Below, in pieces: positions 37,201-47,900 of a stretch of DNA of 64,000 nucleotides; the stretch's first letter is position 1; each line of letters begins with the position of its first letter. Origin of the DNA: Steromphala cineraria (Eukaryota; Mollusca; Gastropoda; Trochida; Trochidae); assembly GCA_916613615.1 (NCBI GenBank), contig OU744725.1:13852253-13916252 (forward strand), read 5' to 3'. A model generated the notes under the pieces. That model was given only the letters and a program-made list of their open reading frames with translations, made no database searches and was not told the DNA's origin. A program made the translations under genes and the position numbers.

Positions 37201-37364
37201 TGGATAATGCTAGAGTTTACACGGTAGCTTTTGTCAACTATTTATGAATCGTTATTAAAACATTTTCCTCTTTCTTGCAGCGTCTCCAAGAACAAGCCAA
37301 GAAAAATGTGCTTAAAAAGGTGATGAAACAGCAGTTAATGATCGAGTCATTCGGCTACCAGTGA
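28203..37364 (+). CDS. RPL13A: 60S ribosomal protein L13a (uL13), 7 exons, snoRNA host
   Basis: uL13 is a component of the large ribosomal subunit. Exons: 28203-28220, 28819-28891, 29134-29199, 29793-29894, 35843-35988, 36491-36613, 37281-37364. Phases join cleanly for 612 nt, 203 aa, the same length as human RPL13A. Recognisable family blocks in order are [98 protein letters not shown] and [17 protein letters not shown]. The C-terminus is basic and helical. AATAAA at 37379-37384 lies just 15 nt past the stop. The 5.9-kb fourth intron is swollen by duplications carrying snoRNAs. In mammals this gene also hosts SNORD32A/33/34/35A. Nothing suggests loss of function. Confidence 0.98.
28962..29030 (+). 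ncRNA. SNORD34: Box C/D snoRNA, SNORD34-like, copy A (intron 2)
   Basis: The terminal stem TCATTCC/GGAATGA closes a C box (ATGATGA), guide TTTACCTACATTGT directly before D' CTGA, C' TGATGA and D CTGA. The guide pairs with the 28S segment containing AATGTAGGTAA, as in vertebrate SNORD34 (28S Um2824). The host gene is the same as in mammals. Confidence 0.9.
29921..29989 (+). ncRNA. SNORD34: Box C/D snoRNA, SNORD34-like, copy B (intron 4)
   Basis: The terminal stem AACATTTCC/GGAAATGTT is perfect. The C box is ATGATGT, the guide CTTTACCTACATTGT precedes D' CTGA, C' is TGATGA and D is CTGA. The stem differs from copy A but remains paired (compensatory change), which supports function. Confidence 0.9.
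30926..31010 (+). ncRNA. Box C/D snoRNA, SNORD34-related, copy C (intron 4)
   Basis: A perfect 15-bp terminal stem AATGAACAGTTTCTA/TAGAAACTGTTCATT encloses C box ATGATGA and D box CTGA. Its upstream guide CCTTACCTACATTG resembles copies A and B but the D' box is degenerate. The D-side region differs, so a second target is possible. Confidence 0.82.
31748..31831 (+). ncRNA. SNORD33: Box C/D snoRNA, SNORD33-like, copy 1 (intron 4)
   Basis: The stem AGCAAGTC/GACTTGCT encloses C ATGATGA, D' TTTGA, C' TGATGA and D CTGA. The D guide CACATGCACTACCAT is shared with vertebrate SNORD33 and pairs with 18S ATGGTGGTGCATG, leaving one G-U. The D'-side guide (CCTCACCACATCA) differs from copies 2 and 4-8. 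Confidence 0.9.
32198..32279 (+). ncRNA. SNORD33: Box C/D snoRNA, SNORD33-like, copy 2 (intron 4)
   Basis: The stem GCCTGCC/GGCGGGC (one G-U) encloses C TGATGT, D'-side guide ATCATCCCATAGCGA, D' TTTGA, C' TGATGA, guide CACATGCACTACCAT and D CTGA. Confidence 0.9.
32630..32714 (+). ncRNA. Box C/D snoRNA, SNORD34-related, copy D (intron 4)
   Basis: This is a duplicate of copy C carried by the ~1.7-kb tandem duplication. The C box ATGATGA, guide CCTTACCTACATTG and D CTGA are kept. The terminal stem (AATGAACATTTTCTA/TAGAAACTGTTCATT) has lost one or two pairs. Confidence 0.78.
33448..33531 (+). ncRNA. SNORD33: Box C/D snoRNA, SNORD33-like, copy 3 (intron 4)
   Basis: The snoRNA body is identical to copy 1, including stem AGCAAGTC/GACTTGCT and both guides. 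It lies 1700 bp downstream in the tandem duplication. Confidence 0.9.
33887..33968 (+). ncRNA. SNORD33: Box C/D snoRNA, SNORD33-like, copy 4 (intron 4)
   Basis: The stem GCCTGCC/GGCAGGC is perfect. C TGATGT, D' TTTGA, C' TGATGA and D CTGA are all present, as is guide CACATGCACTACCAT. It is the duplicate of copy 2. Confidence 0.9.
34015..34423. mobile_element. 409-bp insertion with 8-bp target duplication (hAT-like)
   Basis: GCCAACTA is duplicated at 34007-34014 and 34424-34431, and the segment interrupts the second duplication unit. The ends AAGGATGCGCA and TGCCCATCCTT are short imperfect inverted repeats, followed by TATTGCAATA-rich subterminal sequence. The 8-bp duplication suggests hAT. 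No transposase is present. Confidence 0.78.
34507..34588 (+). ncRNA. SNORD33: Box C/D snoRNA, SNORD33-like, copy 5 (intron 4)
   Basis: The stem GCCTGCC/GGCAGGC is intact. It is as copy 4 except TTTTACATGCA for TTTCACATGCA, so the guide starts one base shorter. It belongs to a third, partial copy of the duplicated segment. Confidence 0.88.
34873..34959 (+). ncRNA. SNORD33: Box C/D snoRNA, SNORD33-like, copy 6 (intron 4)
   Basis: The stem AAACTTGCC/GGCGAGTTT (one G-U) differs from neighbours but is paired. C TGATGT, D' TTTGA, C' TGATGA, guide CACATGCACTACCAT and D CTGA are present. The D'-side guide has CATAGCGTTT instead of CATAGCGATT. Confidence 0.88.
35456..35536 (+). ncRNA. SNORD33: Box C/D snoRNA, SNORD33-like, copy 7 (intron 4)
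   Basis: The stem CTCGCC/GGCGAG encloses C TGATGT, guide ATCATCCCATAGCGA, D' TTTGA, C' TGATGA, guide CACATGCACTACCAT and D CTGA. It lies ~300 bp before the exon-5 acceptor. Confidence 0.88.
35570..35720. mobile_element. Fragment of the CATTCTCTCCCC TIR family
   Basis: ACATTCTCTCCCC, GAGCCTCTGTTCTTATAAGG, TGATTGCCTCCAATCAG and AGAACAGAGGC match the 621-bp element at 26688. The right terminus is incomplete. Confidence 0.65.
36338..36425 (+). ncRNA. SNORD33: Box C/D snoRNA, SNORD33-like, copy 8 (intron 5)
   Basis: A perfect 10-bp terminal stem ATAGCTTGTC/GACAAGCTAT gives the best-closed copy. C ATGATGT, D' TTTGA, C' TGATGA, guide CACATGCACTACCAT and D CTGA are intact. It is the only copy in intron 5, with its 3' end 65 bp before the exon-6 acceptor, close to the 70-80 nt spacing favoured by intronic C/D snoRNAs. 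Confidence 0.92.
36655..36960. repeat. ~155-bp tandem duplication in RPL13A intron 6
   Basis: AAAAGCAGTGGAATGATGT to GATAAAATTGTTAGATAA occurs twice (about 36663-36805 and 36820-36955). Both copies keep the short hairpin AAGCAG/CTGCTT. I looked for C/D boxes and found none convincing. Confidence 0.8.
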
Positions 37365-37904
37365 CATGTGTAAATGACAATAAAAAAATGTGGGGAAATC
37401 TTTTTTAATTGTTTTTCAACTTATTTTGTAGGATATCAAACTATAAACAGAATTGCAGCGTTCTGATTTTGATACCTTACTCTCGTGCTGCTCAAACAGT
37501 TTATGAAATGTCGGGTCAAGACAATGTCAACTAGTTTCATACATACATACACAAAGATACTTATATAGCGCTAAAACCAGAAAACTTCCCTGAAGCGCTG
37601 TAGTGAACACTAAATATGTAAGGTCGTCAATCAAGTTTCCAAGGTTATGAATCAATTGTTTGGGTACAAATGTCTTCAATTGTCAAACTTCTTGGAATGA
37701 GACACTTCCTCTGCATAAAGTGAATTGAAAGGATCTTGCAAAAAGGAAAATTCTTGTACATTTTTCATGACAATCTTTTTTTCATCAATACACCAATTTT
37801 ATGCACTAAATTTTGCATATTTTATAACCTGAAGATTTAACGAGCCACCCCGTGATTTTCATCCTATATTGTTTTGCTTTGAGATAGATGTAAATGTCAT
37901 TATT

Positions 37905-39190
37905 AGCAGCCCCGTCTAAGGACGGGGCTGCTATCAGTTTTTGTGAAGTTTCCATCTCCGCCGCCGCCGCCGCCGCCGCCGCACTCGTACTACTAGCTAT
38001 AACTTTTTTCCCCTAAGCTTTCCAGAACTCTTATTCATACCTTACTCCTCATACCTCGGGGGAACGATTTTGACACGTTCACTTTCAAGGTCAAAGGTCA
38101 AGGTCACGAGCTATGTATTCACACTAAGAATTCCTTGTAAACGCGATAACTTGAAAAGTTTTTGTGCTATGAAGCTCTAACTTGGTATATATCATCCTTT
38201 GAAAAGTAAAAAATTTTGAAAAGGTTTTGGCTACAATCCGTCAAAGGTCAAGGTCACAGCAAGGTCATGACGTAAGCATGTTTTAGCGAAAATGCTTTAT
38301 TTTAACTATGAACACTATTAATCAATACATGATTGTTATACTAAAAAAAAAGTGTTCAATGATTGTGTGACCTTGAAGGTCAAAGGTCAAGGTCATGAGA
38401 TATGAGTTATTACAAAATGCACTAAATTGGGGTATAACTTTATCCCATTTAGCTTTTCAGAACTCATGAACATGTCTAAATGTTAATACTTCCAGGGAAT
38501 CATTATGACATGTTCACTTTCAAGTTCAAAGGTCAAGGTCACGAGTTATAAAATCACCACAAAATTCTTTGTTAACACGGTAACTTGAAAAGTTTTTGTG
38601 CTATGAAGCTCTAACTTGGTATATATCATCCTTGGAAAAGTAAAAAAATTTGAAAAGGTTTCGGCTACAATCTGTCAAAGGTCAAGGTCACAGCAAGGTC
38701 ATGACTTAAGCATGGTTTAGCGAAAATGCTTAATTTTAACTATGATCACTTTTAATCAATACATGATTGTTATACTCAATAAAAAGTGTTCAATTATTGT
38801 GTGACCTTGAAGGTCAAAGGTCAAGGTCATGAGATATGAGTTATTGCAATTCCTTCTAAACACAATAACTTGAAAAGTTTTTGTGCTATGAAGTTTAGAT
38901 TTTGTATATATTATCTCTTGAGAAGTTCAACATTTTCAAAAAGTTTTGGGTACTAACTGTCGAAGGTCAAGGTCACAGCAAGGTCAACATATATGGAGAA
39001 AATGGATTAATTTAATTTTTAACACTTTATTTCATTACAATAATGTTATACTCAATGAAATGTGTTCATTGATTGTGTGACCTTGAGTGTCAAAGGTCAA
39101 GGTCACGAGAAAATTCCCAATTTGGTGAGGCCTGTAAAAGGCGGAACAGGGTAAGGCGAAACCCAAAGTTCCGGGGCTGCTCTGCTTTTG
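37905..39190. repeat. Repeat with terminal GCAGCCCCG hairpin and three ~420-bp AAGGTCA-rich units
   Basis: It begins with the hairpin GCAGCCCCGTC/GACGGGGCTGC (37906-37932), then (GCC)n at 37959-37982, then three diverged units (37990-38400, 38420-38830, 38850-39110). Each unit has TCAAAGGTCAAGGTCACGAG, ACTTGAAAAGTTTTTGTGCT and TTGGTATATATCATCC. It ends CCGGGGCTGCTCTGC. No open frame is seen. Confidence 0.78.
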
Positions 39191-39606
39191 CGGTATCCCG
39201 CAAACGCTAATCTAGTTCATTATATAAATTCATTATTCATTATAATAAAATCTATCTACTTGTTTTCCATGAAAATATTAAAACTTCACTTCAATCCTTC
39301 CTATTCCAACTTGACAATGCAGATAAGCTTTGATTTGATACATCCCTGCAACAGTCACTTTATCAAGTGATACATACAATAAAGTTTAGCGTATGGGACT
39401 CCAAACAACTTACCGAGTGGCTCTTCAAGCTCTTGACAGTTTAATAACATAATTTTGAACATTGACATTATTCACAGCAAACAGGTTTTCAAACTTGTCA
39501 GTGGAATAGTTCGAAAGATCTTGAAATTTTTACCCTAAAAGTGAAGCGTATTTCCATTCTACCTTTCAAGATCGGAAGAATATTCGTGCAATCTAAATAA
39601 ATTCAG

Positions 39607-39770
39607 GGGCCGTATTTATAAAAATTCTTAGAGTTCTTAAGAATTCTTAAGTCACCAAAATTCTAAGAATTACCTAAGATTCACTCTTAAGTGTTAAGAT
39701 TTTCTTAAGTCCTATTCATAAAACTTTTTACTCTAAGAATTACTCTTAACTATGGCCCATTTTTAGGAGT
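39607..39770. repeat. Harbinger left terminal and subterminal repeat region
   Basis: After the TIR come many copies of TTCTTAAG / CTTAAGAATT / CTCTTAA in both orientations up to ~39755. The mirrored region at 48776-48918 has the same motifs (TTTCTTAAGA, ACTCTAAGAC, TTCTTAAGAG). These are candidate binding sites for the Myb-like protein or transposase. Confidence 0.8.
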
Positions 39771-39819
39771 CCTCATGCAGCACTCCTAACTTGTTAAGAA
39801 TTTTCTTATCTTATCCAAC

Positions 39820-41492
39820 ATGGCTGCTCGGGTGCGTCGCTTGAGAGAATTTAGATTAAGAAAAGATGTCTTAGCAGACTACAACAATGAGGAATTGATA
39901 AAGAGGTACCGTATGGACTTGGGGGGCATCATTTATTTGACAAATTTAGTTCGTCATCACTTGACAAGTCCCACTAAACGGAATTCATCTTTGGACGCTG
40001 AGACAAAGATTGCCATCACCTTACGTTATCTAGCTACTGGAAAGATGCAACTTTGTAGTGGCGATGACTTTGGTGTGAGTCAGCCCACTGTAAGTAGGGT
40101 CATCTCAGAAACATTAAATGTACTTTGTGATCCACAAATAGTAAGACAGTTCATAGCCTTCCCTACTTCCCAGCAGGAAACACAGCGCCATAACAGGCAG
40201 TTTCATGCACTCGCGGGTTTCCCCGGTGTAGTTGGCGTCATAGACGGCACGCACGTCCGTATCCTAAGCCCGACCCAAGATGAAGCTGAATATGTAAATC
40301 GGAAGAACTACCACTCGCTAAATGTCCAATTAGTCTTTGATTCGGACTCCAACATACGAGATGTCGTTGCCAAGTGGCCCGGCGCTACACACGACGCACG
40401 CATATTCAACGAAAGTGGCGTTCGTCAGCTGTTCGAGAGAGGCTTGGTGCCAGCTGGATCCCATTTACTCGGAGACAGTGGGTACCCCTGCAAGCGATAT
40501 CTCCTAACACCATATCTGCATCCACATGCTGGACCAGAGACTAATTACAACAGGTATTTTGATTGTTTACTTTCTAAATCACAGACACGTCAAAGTAATC
40601 ACAACATGGAATGAGAGTAGCTCCCCTTTGCCATTTGGTTCAATATATAATATGGATTCGGATTTTAACGAAAAGAAAACGTACATTTAAAACAAAACCA
40701 AACAAAACGAAAAGTATTAGGCATAATTTAGATCATGTTATTGTCAATCAAATGAAATGCATCGTTACAAAATAAGTGTTTGAATACCATATTATTTAAT
40801 GTAATAGTTATTATATATAATCAGTTAATGACAGACAATTTAATTTGTAAATAAAAAATAATCATACTCTTACTTCCAATAATCTGTTCCATATAAGAAC
40901 AGAGAAATTGAAATTTTATCAACTTCATTCACAGGTGTAAACATATATTTGTATCTATTTTTATAAAAATCAAATATATTTATTTAAAACCTGTTTGCAG
41001 GTCTCACAAGATTACAAGAAGCGTTGTTGAGAGGGGGATTGGACAACTCAAACGCAGGTTTCATGTCTTGCATGGAGAGATTAGATTAGCACCAAACAAG
41101 GCCTCAAAGGTTGGTAAATATCTTGTGATGTTTGAATTTGACTGCTTTTACAATTAGTAATTATTCTATGCATGAAGTTTCAATATAATGAATATGTTTA
41201 AATTGAAAACCTCTATGTAACATGGAATTCCATCAAAACCAACATGTGATGTAAAATGCACTTACAAGTAAGTTATACTGTTATCCACAATTATTTTTTC
41301 ACTAAAGAATTAATTATATTTAAGGTTGTGATAGCATGTGCAGTCCTGCACAACATCTGCAAGGCGAGAAATATCCCTCTACCTCTAGGACAAGACGGAC
41401 ACCAAGATGGACAGCGACCACCTCCACTACTTGTCCAACAACCAGCAGATGGTGTTCGATATCGCCAACAATTTGTCAACCTTCACTTCTAG
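39820..41492 (+). CDS. PIF/Harbinger transposase (HARBI1-like DDE nuclease), 3 exons
   Basis: This is the nuclease that would cut and join the transposon ends. Exons 39820-40553, 41001-41109 and 41325-41492 join in phase for 1011 nt, 336 aa, normal for HARBI1-type proteins (~350). An N-terminal helix-turn-helix-like segment (DFGVSQPTVSRVISETL, residues ~86-103) precedes the DDE_Tnp_4 domain. The acidic triad is present: D in GVVGVIDGTHVRI (~residue 146), D in HLLGDSGYPCKRYL (~221) and E in SVVERGIGQLKRRFHVL (exon 2, ~254). The characteristic WPGATHDARIF and VVIACAVLHNI segments are intact. The ATG context (CCAACATGG) is good and no disabling mutation is seen, so activity is plausible. It could alternatively be a domesticated HARBI1, but intact termini argue for a transposon. 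Confidence 0.95.
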
Positions 41493-43348
41493 GTATGGTA
41501 CTCTCAATAACAATTTATCTTCACTGTACTTTCCCTAATAACCAGCAACTTTGTAACTGTTATGATTTTAAACAAAAATGAAGTGAAAAATGGAACATAA
41601 AACAACATTGCTTTTGGTTTCTCACTTAAGCAATAAGTTTATGGCAAAACTTTACTTCTTGGGAAACACTTGATAGTTAGGTAACAATGTTTCTCAATCA
41701 AATGTCAAAGTCAAAACCTTAACAATAAAAAAACACAAACAAACTACTTATTAACATTCCTTCTTTATTAAAATAAATCAAACAAGTTTATCAACAATAG
41801 TTTCAGATAGGAACAATAACAGTGAAAATAATTTATCAACAAACATTTTTTTTTTTAATGTAAAATTTCCAATCTTTGAAAAATATATGTTTTGATCATA
41901 ACATGACATAAAATTATCTTAATAAATTTGATTATAAAAAATCATGAGGAAATGTTTTTATATGTGCTTATAATGTAACTCATAAAATCTTTCTTAATAT
42001 TTCAACTGTATCACACTTTAAATGAATAGCTGACATGTTTCACTCAACTTTGCAGTTTATGGTGGTTAAATGTATCATGTATAATTTCATATTTGAGTTA
42101 GAATTCATTAAGACACAACAGGAGTTACATATTCATCAACATTTCAATAATTATATAACAATGAATTAAAAATTTCAAATATTTTGAGCAATTCATAAAT
42201 ATTTACAAATAAAATATATATAAACATGTTTTTTTTAATTGTTAATAACAATGGCAGGTTGACATACTATAAATTTGTTGGTTGATTAACAAAAATCAAA
42301 GTAATATTGTGATATATGTTATTATCTCATTTGATACATTGACCTTATAAGCAAAAACTTTTAATACTAAATACAACCAATGTTTAGGGTTTTTTTTCTG
42401 CTTAATGCTGGACTGGAAGTCTAAAAGTATTTATTTGATGCTGACCTAACATGATTTAACAATAAAATCAGTTTTTAAAAATGTCAAATTAATAAATCGT
42501 GACTTACATCTTATCCTGTTCAATATGCAAACTGCACTTTGATTATTTTAGATGTATTTCAATGTTTACAAGGGAGATAATCCAATCTTAAATGACAACA
42601 ATATCAATATTTTCATAGCGTTATTTCATAAGTAGTTTAACATTTTAAATTATTTCATACAATATTGCTACTATAAATCAGTGTAAAAGTAATAATTTAT
42701 GTACATTAATTTTTGAATTCAGATATGGTAAGGCTTGATTTTATGATGTACATGTACATTATCTTTGAATTCATTGAAAGTGGATTATCTCCCCTCAATC
42801 CACATTTTTCTATATTTGCATTGTAAGTGAAATGAACATTAATTGAACTTGACAAATGTGATTGATTGTGTAAAAGTGAGAGACTAGTATGATGATTCAT
42901 GTATATTGGTCATTCTCAAAAAATTGCCACATTTAGACCTTGTTAAAAACAGAAATACAAATTATTATAATTAATGATTTCTTTATGCTATGATATGCTC
43001 AGCACATTGAAATATGCAGTTATGATAATTTGCATGCAGGAGGCTAATTAAATATTTTTTTAATTAAGTTTTTAAAGATATCATCATGAACAAATGTCAG
43101 TGGTGTAACAAGCATAAAAGTAGATATTTCTATTCTTTGAAATAATAAAAGGAACCCACAAGTTTTGTCATTATCCATAATTTCTTTCTCTTTTTTAATT
43201 GTGAGTTCACTAAATATTAAGTTTTCACTTTTTATTCATTGATTTGTCTAAAAGATTTTGAAATGGGATGAATGAAGTGCTGACATATAGAATTATTATG
43301 GTATGACATTAACACATCAAGAATGTATATCTCTTATCAATAAATATC

Positions 43349-43379
<31 letters not shown>

Positions 43380-43438
43380 GACGACGGACGAAGCGCCATG
43401 ACATAAGCTCACATTTACTTTGTAAAGGTGAGCTAAAA
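43349..43438. repeat. Nested (ACGG)n plus GTGAGCTAAAAA tail
   Basis: ACAGACGGACGACGGACGAA, GCGCCATGACATAAGCTCAC and TTTGTAAAGGTGAGCTAAAA match 4800-4881 almost exactly. This shows that a copy or a 3' fragment of that family inserted into the Harbinger element. Confidence 0.85.
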
Positions 43439-43469
43439 ATGTATGTTTAAAATTGTTAAATTTTGATAA

Positions 43470-44700
43470 AAAGGCTTGTTACACCACTGATTTTCTTTGT
43501 TACACCACTGACATAATCTGTTACACAAATAAATTTTATGTAAGTTACTGAATGAATAAGTTCAACAAATAGTCCTGAAATCATTTATATGACTTGATAG
43601 CTGTTGATAAGATCTGTTTTTCAAACATGTAGCATTGAAAATAATAGACTATCAAAATGAGACCATATATCTGTCATAAAATTCCAATCAACACTGTTAC
43701 ACCAATGACAAGTTTCGTTACACCACTGATTTTTCTCTACATTTGCCAAAGTTTAGTGCTTCTTGTTGCTTATACTCAAATTGAAAGGGTTGAAGAGCAT
43801 ATTCTGAATACAAATTATTTCTTAGATAGAAGGAAAATATTAATGTGTATGAAATGAATCTTTTTTGGTAATGTTGTAACACCAATGACTTATTTTGTTA
43901 CACCACTGGTTCTTCGTTATCTTACTTCCAATCAAATTGAACAATGATATTGACTTTAATTGCTTATCAAGATATTGTTTGGATAAACATAAATCTTAAA
44001 TACTTAGATTGTATGAGTTTCCACCTGAACCATATGAAAATCAATGAATTGTTCAAGTTTAGAAAACACTGTTACACCAATGACATATTTGTTACACCAA
44101 AGACTTCTTAAATATTTTGCCCCAAGTTAAAAGCAATTAAGATGTATTTAGATGCTTATTGATACATCTGAAAAGTTTGATAGTATGTTCTTAACACTCA
44201 TTATTTGAAAGTTTTCTGAAAAACAATCTTAACAAAAAAAAAATGAACATGTTGTTGAAATAGTGTTACGCCAATGACATACTGTGTTACACCATTGATT
44301 TCTTTTATCAAATTTCAAGATAAATCAAATAAATAACCTTATTTGTTAAATATGATATTTCAATGGTTCAAAAGATTTTTTTTTTAACTCGGATTTTAAA
44401 AGTTTACACAATTTATATATTAAAATCAATAAAATGTGCAAATTCAGTGAATAGTGTTACACCATTGACATATTCTGTTTGTCTCGCCCCTGATTTTCTT
44501 TGACATAACTGAGTAAACTCTAATATTTTAAGCCAAATAAAAGCATATTAGTTGATAATTTACAAATTTGAAGTCTTATAAAGTAGCTTCGTAAAATTTT
44601 AACAGTTTTCAGAAAAATATCTTCACATGATTAAGGTGAACTAAACAAATAATGGTGTTACACCAGTGACATTTATTTACACAACTTGATTTTGCAAGAT
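43470..44700. repeat. Degenerate ~200-bp-period array of paired TTACACCAnTGA motifs
   Basis: GTTACACCACTGA / GTTACACCAATGACA occur in pairs ~20-25 bp apart near 43475, 43695, 43875, 44070, 44262, 44455 and 44655. Intervening sequence is diverged AT-rich DNA sharing weak similarity. A solitary inverse (CAGTGGTGTAAC) is at 43099. The period is ~190-220 bp over about seven units. Confidence 0.8.
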
Positions 44701-44992
44701 AGAACTTTCAGTATTTTTTAACCTCACAGTTTGCATTGTTAACTAACAGACTATATGGGTTCAATAGCAAGAATTTGGGTAAACAGATCCACTTTTCAGA
44801 ATTACTATTATACAAATGCATGCTGATGTACAAATCAAAAAGTAAATTAGTGAATTCATATTTAAATCATATATTTACAATATTTTCAAAATATTAAACA
44901 AGAGAATAGCAGAGATGGTTGGTATCCTAAAAAATCAATCTCACTAGAATAAGTAATTCAAGGGATGTAATTGGTAAATAAAACAAAATTCT

Positions 44993-47900
44993 CTAGTTGT
45001 TTTTCATTTTCTTGATTTTGAGGTTAAAGTACTCAAGCTGTGCCTCTAACACTTTCAGTTTGAGCTCCCTTTTCCTGTCCACTTGAAGCTGCAGCGGCAT
45101 GGACATCGGCATGGACATAGGTAGTGGGACGGAGACTTGGCCCCCAGCTGAGACTGGGTCTGGCAATAGGACTTGGTCAGGCACTATCACTGGATCCACG
45201 CTGTCCAGTAACTCCTCCCTGCTGTCAAGTGGACTGAAACATAACATTTCATTAATTAGCAAATAATCAGTGATTCGTCATCCATCTTACGAGGAGTGAT
45301 AATTATTTTTACATTAAAATTGCAATGATATACCGTATTCGTCCTATTAAGCGCCCCCTCCCTAATAAGCGCCCCCTATTACAAATTTCAATGTAACAGA
45401 GCGCCCCCCCTTCCTCTTCATACGTAAAATGGCCTACCTCTACTGCTTTCTAGGGTATCCTAATAAGCGCCCCCTTTGGATTTTTTAAGCTAAGCGCCCG
45501 GGGCGCTTAATAGGACGAATACAGTAGTTACCTTGAAGTGTTTAATCTATGTGTAATTGGCTTGTAATAAAAAAATTACTTATGTTAAGCTTAATAGAAA
45601 TTGTTCATGAAATAAACACATGCAAGTTGACTTATGAAAGTATTGCTAGTATGCATTTGACAGGACTTATTTACTATTTACTTACCACTTGCTTATATAT
45701 TTTAATCAATTTCAGTTGCATTACTATTGAGTTTGTTGAGATTAGTGGGCCAATTGAATATCATATTTTTTAAGGTACAAAATGGCAAATTTAATATGAC
45801 AATAAACAGCAGATAATGTTATTTAGAAAATGATAATCATTACACAATGTATAATGCAACTGTTAATATAATAAATTATTAATATATATGATATCTGTCT
45901 CTTCTTGACTAATAGTATTTGTTTCTCATTGAATGACGTAGCACTTTTTAACTTGATGTCATTTGAGAAGTGACAAAGTTTATCACACACTCAATAAAGT
46001 TATGTTAAATATATAACCACTTTTGCCAGATAAAGTTTTTTTCCCACTAATAGAACAGAGTATTTCATTTTCAATCATTTAATAGCAGTTATATTATCAT
46101 GTGACTGTCTAAAAATATTAAATATTTTTTGAAGTGTATATTGATGATTACCTGATACTGATTAATTGCAGCATCGTGGAATCCATCCCATTATCAATAC
46201 CACTTATTGATACATTGGATTCCCCCAGGATGGATTCCACGGTGGAAGCCACGGCAGATAGGGGTGCAGTACTGGGTCCTCCGCCTGAAAATATTTATAC
46301 AACTCATATCACAATTTCAAAAATTTCATTGGGAAAGTTATTTACGGTAATAATTTGAAATGTAATACTTAGCTTCTCCAAAAAGTGAAATTTTAGTGAT
46401 TTTTAAAATTGGTGAACAATTTTTGCATTTATTTTGTCACTTTATTTCTTTTTATAGGTACATACGGTACAGAGTACAAATAGCAAAGGTGATCACCTAT
46501 TTTCACATCCTTCTTTGTAGTAGACATGTAATGAATCAAGGTGTTTTAATTTTTTTGTGAAGAGTGGCCAAAGGTTAAGAATTTAATGATTTCATGTAAT
46601 TGCATTTTGAAAAAGCAGTGATTTTGTCAGTAACATATAGGGAATGTTTAAAAAAATGCTTCTATTGATATAGAAATAAAATACTTACATCTGTTTGAAG
46701 AACATGATTGATGAAATTAAAATTTCCTGTCAATTATTGTTTGTAGATAGGTCTTTATACCTACAACTATGTTGTCATTTATTGTTTTGAATTTTAGAAA
46801 TTATTTTAATTGTACAGTTTGTATGTTTGTCAATTATTGAAACTGTCAAGTTTTATTAATTGATTTATATCTTTGAGTAATTCTAAATCACAGATGATTA
46901 CTTTTCAATTTGCAAACTAAAATGTATGAAGGTTGTCCCTATTATCTTGGGCCTTATTGTTTCACATGTAAATAATGTTTCACATGTAATGTACCCTCTA
47001 AATAAGTACAATCTAAATATTGTTTCTTGTTTTTAAACTCGGCACATATGTCCTACCAAAATATGTTAATTAAACTTCTATCTATGGAAAATATATTTTT
47101 GGACAAAAACTTAAAAAATCTTATCTGTGTCACTGTGTGATGTATTTAATCCGAAGTGTCCCTATTATCAAGGTAATTAGTATATGATAAATAAATTATA
47201 CTCTGTAGATAAAATTACCAATTAAATATTATTATTTTCCAATTGAATGAAAATTGATTTGATATTAGGATATTAAACACAGTATTTGCAAAGCTGTAAC
47301 AATAAAATTCTTATAATATGACACCTTGTCAAAGTTTTACTGAGCGGCCATTTTTGATTAGTGATTTGAACACTATCTGAACAAAATGCCTATTTTTTAC
47401 AATTAAATTAAATATATTATTTTCAAGTTACATTGCTCCTGAAAGTTGAGATCATTGTTTTCACATAAGTTGAACCTATACAATGAAAAGAAAATGTTGC
47501 AATCTATTTTGAGCTCATTAACCTACTAGAATATGGCGAAAATGTTATAATTTTAGGGTTTTGCGTCTTATTTTCACTGTAAATGTAATTCTTCATTCAA
47601 CATCTTTGAAACCATAAATGCATTTTCCTTTCATACATTTCTTTTTGTTATCAATCAAACTATTCAAACTATTCACATACAAAATAAATAATATTTTGTG
47701 AAGACAGGATCAGTTTTTTAATTAATTGCATATGCAGTTAATATAATTTCATAAATGAAAATGATACTCATTATTTCAGATCCCTTAAAATATGAGAAAA
47801 TATTACTGAAAATTTGAACAAAATGCATTTTTTAGATGCGTCGGTTTGAGTTTATTCATCTATATATGTGCTTTGCAAATATAAACATTCCTTGTAGGCA

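Larger units (their letters stand above)
41493..44992. other. Noncoding interior of the Harbinger element
   Basis: No supported gene lies here. 41500-43340 is plain AT-rich sequence. A dispersed-repeat tail lies at 43349-43438, and a degenerate TTACACCA array at 43470-44700. Confidence 0.6.

Noticed and set aside
39820..41492. Domesticated HARBI1 host gene
   Set aside because: Intact TIRs and a linked Myb-like gene in convergent orientation indicate a transposon copy.
43470..44700. Regularly spaced short repeat resembling a CRISPR array
   Set aside because: Spacing (~200 bp) is far too long, repeats are degenerate, and the setting is a eukaryotic transposon.
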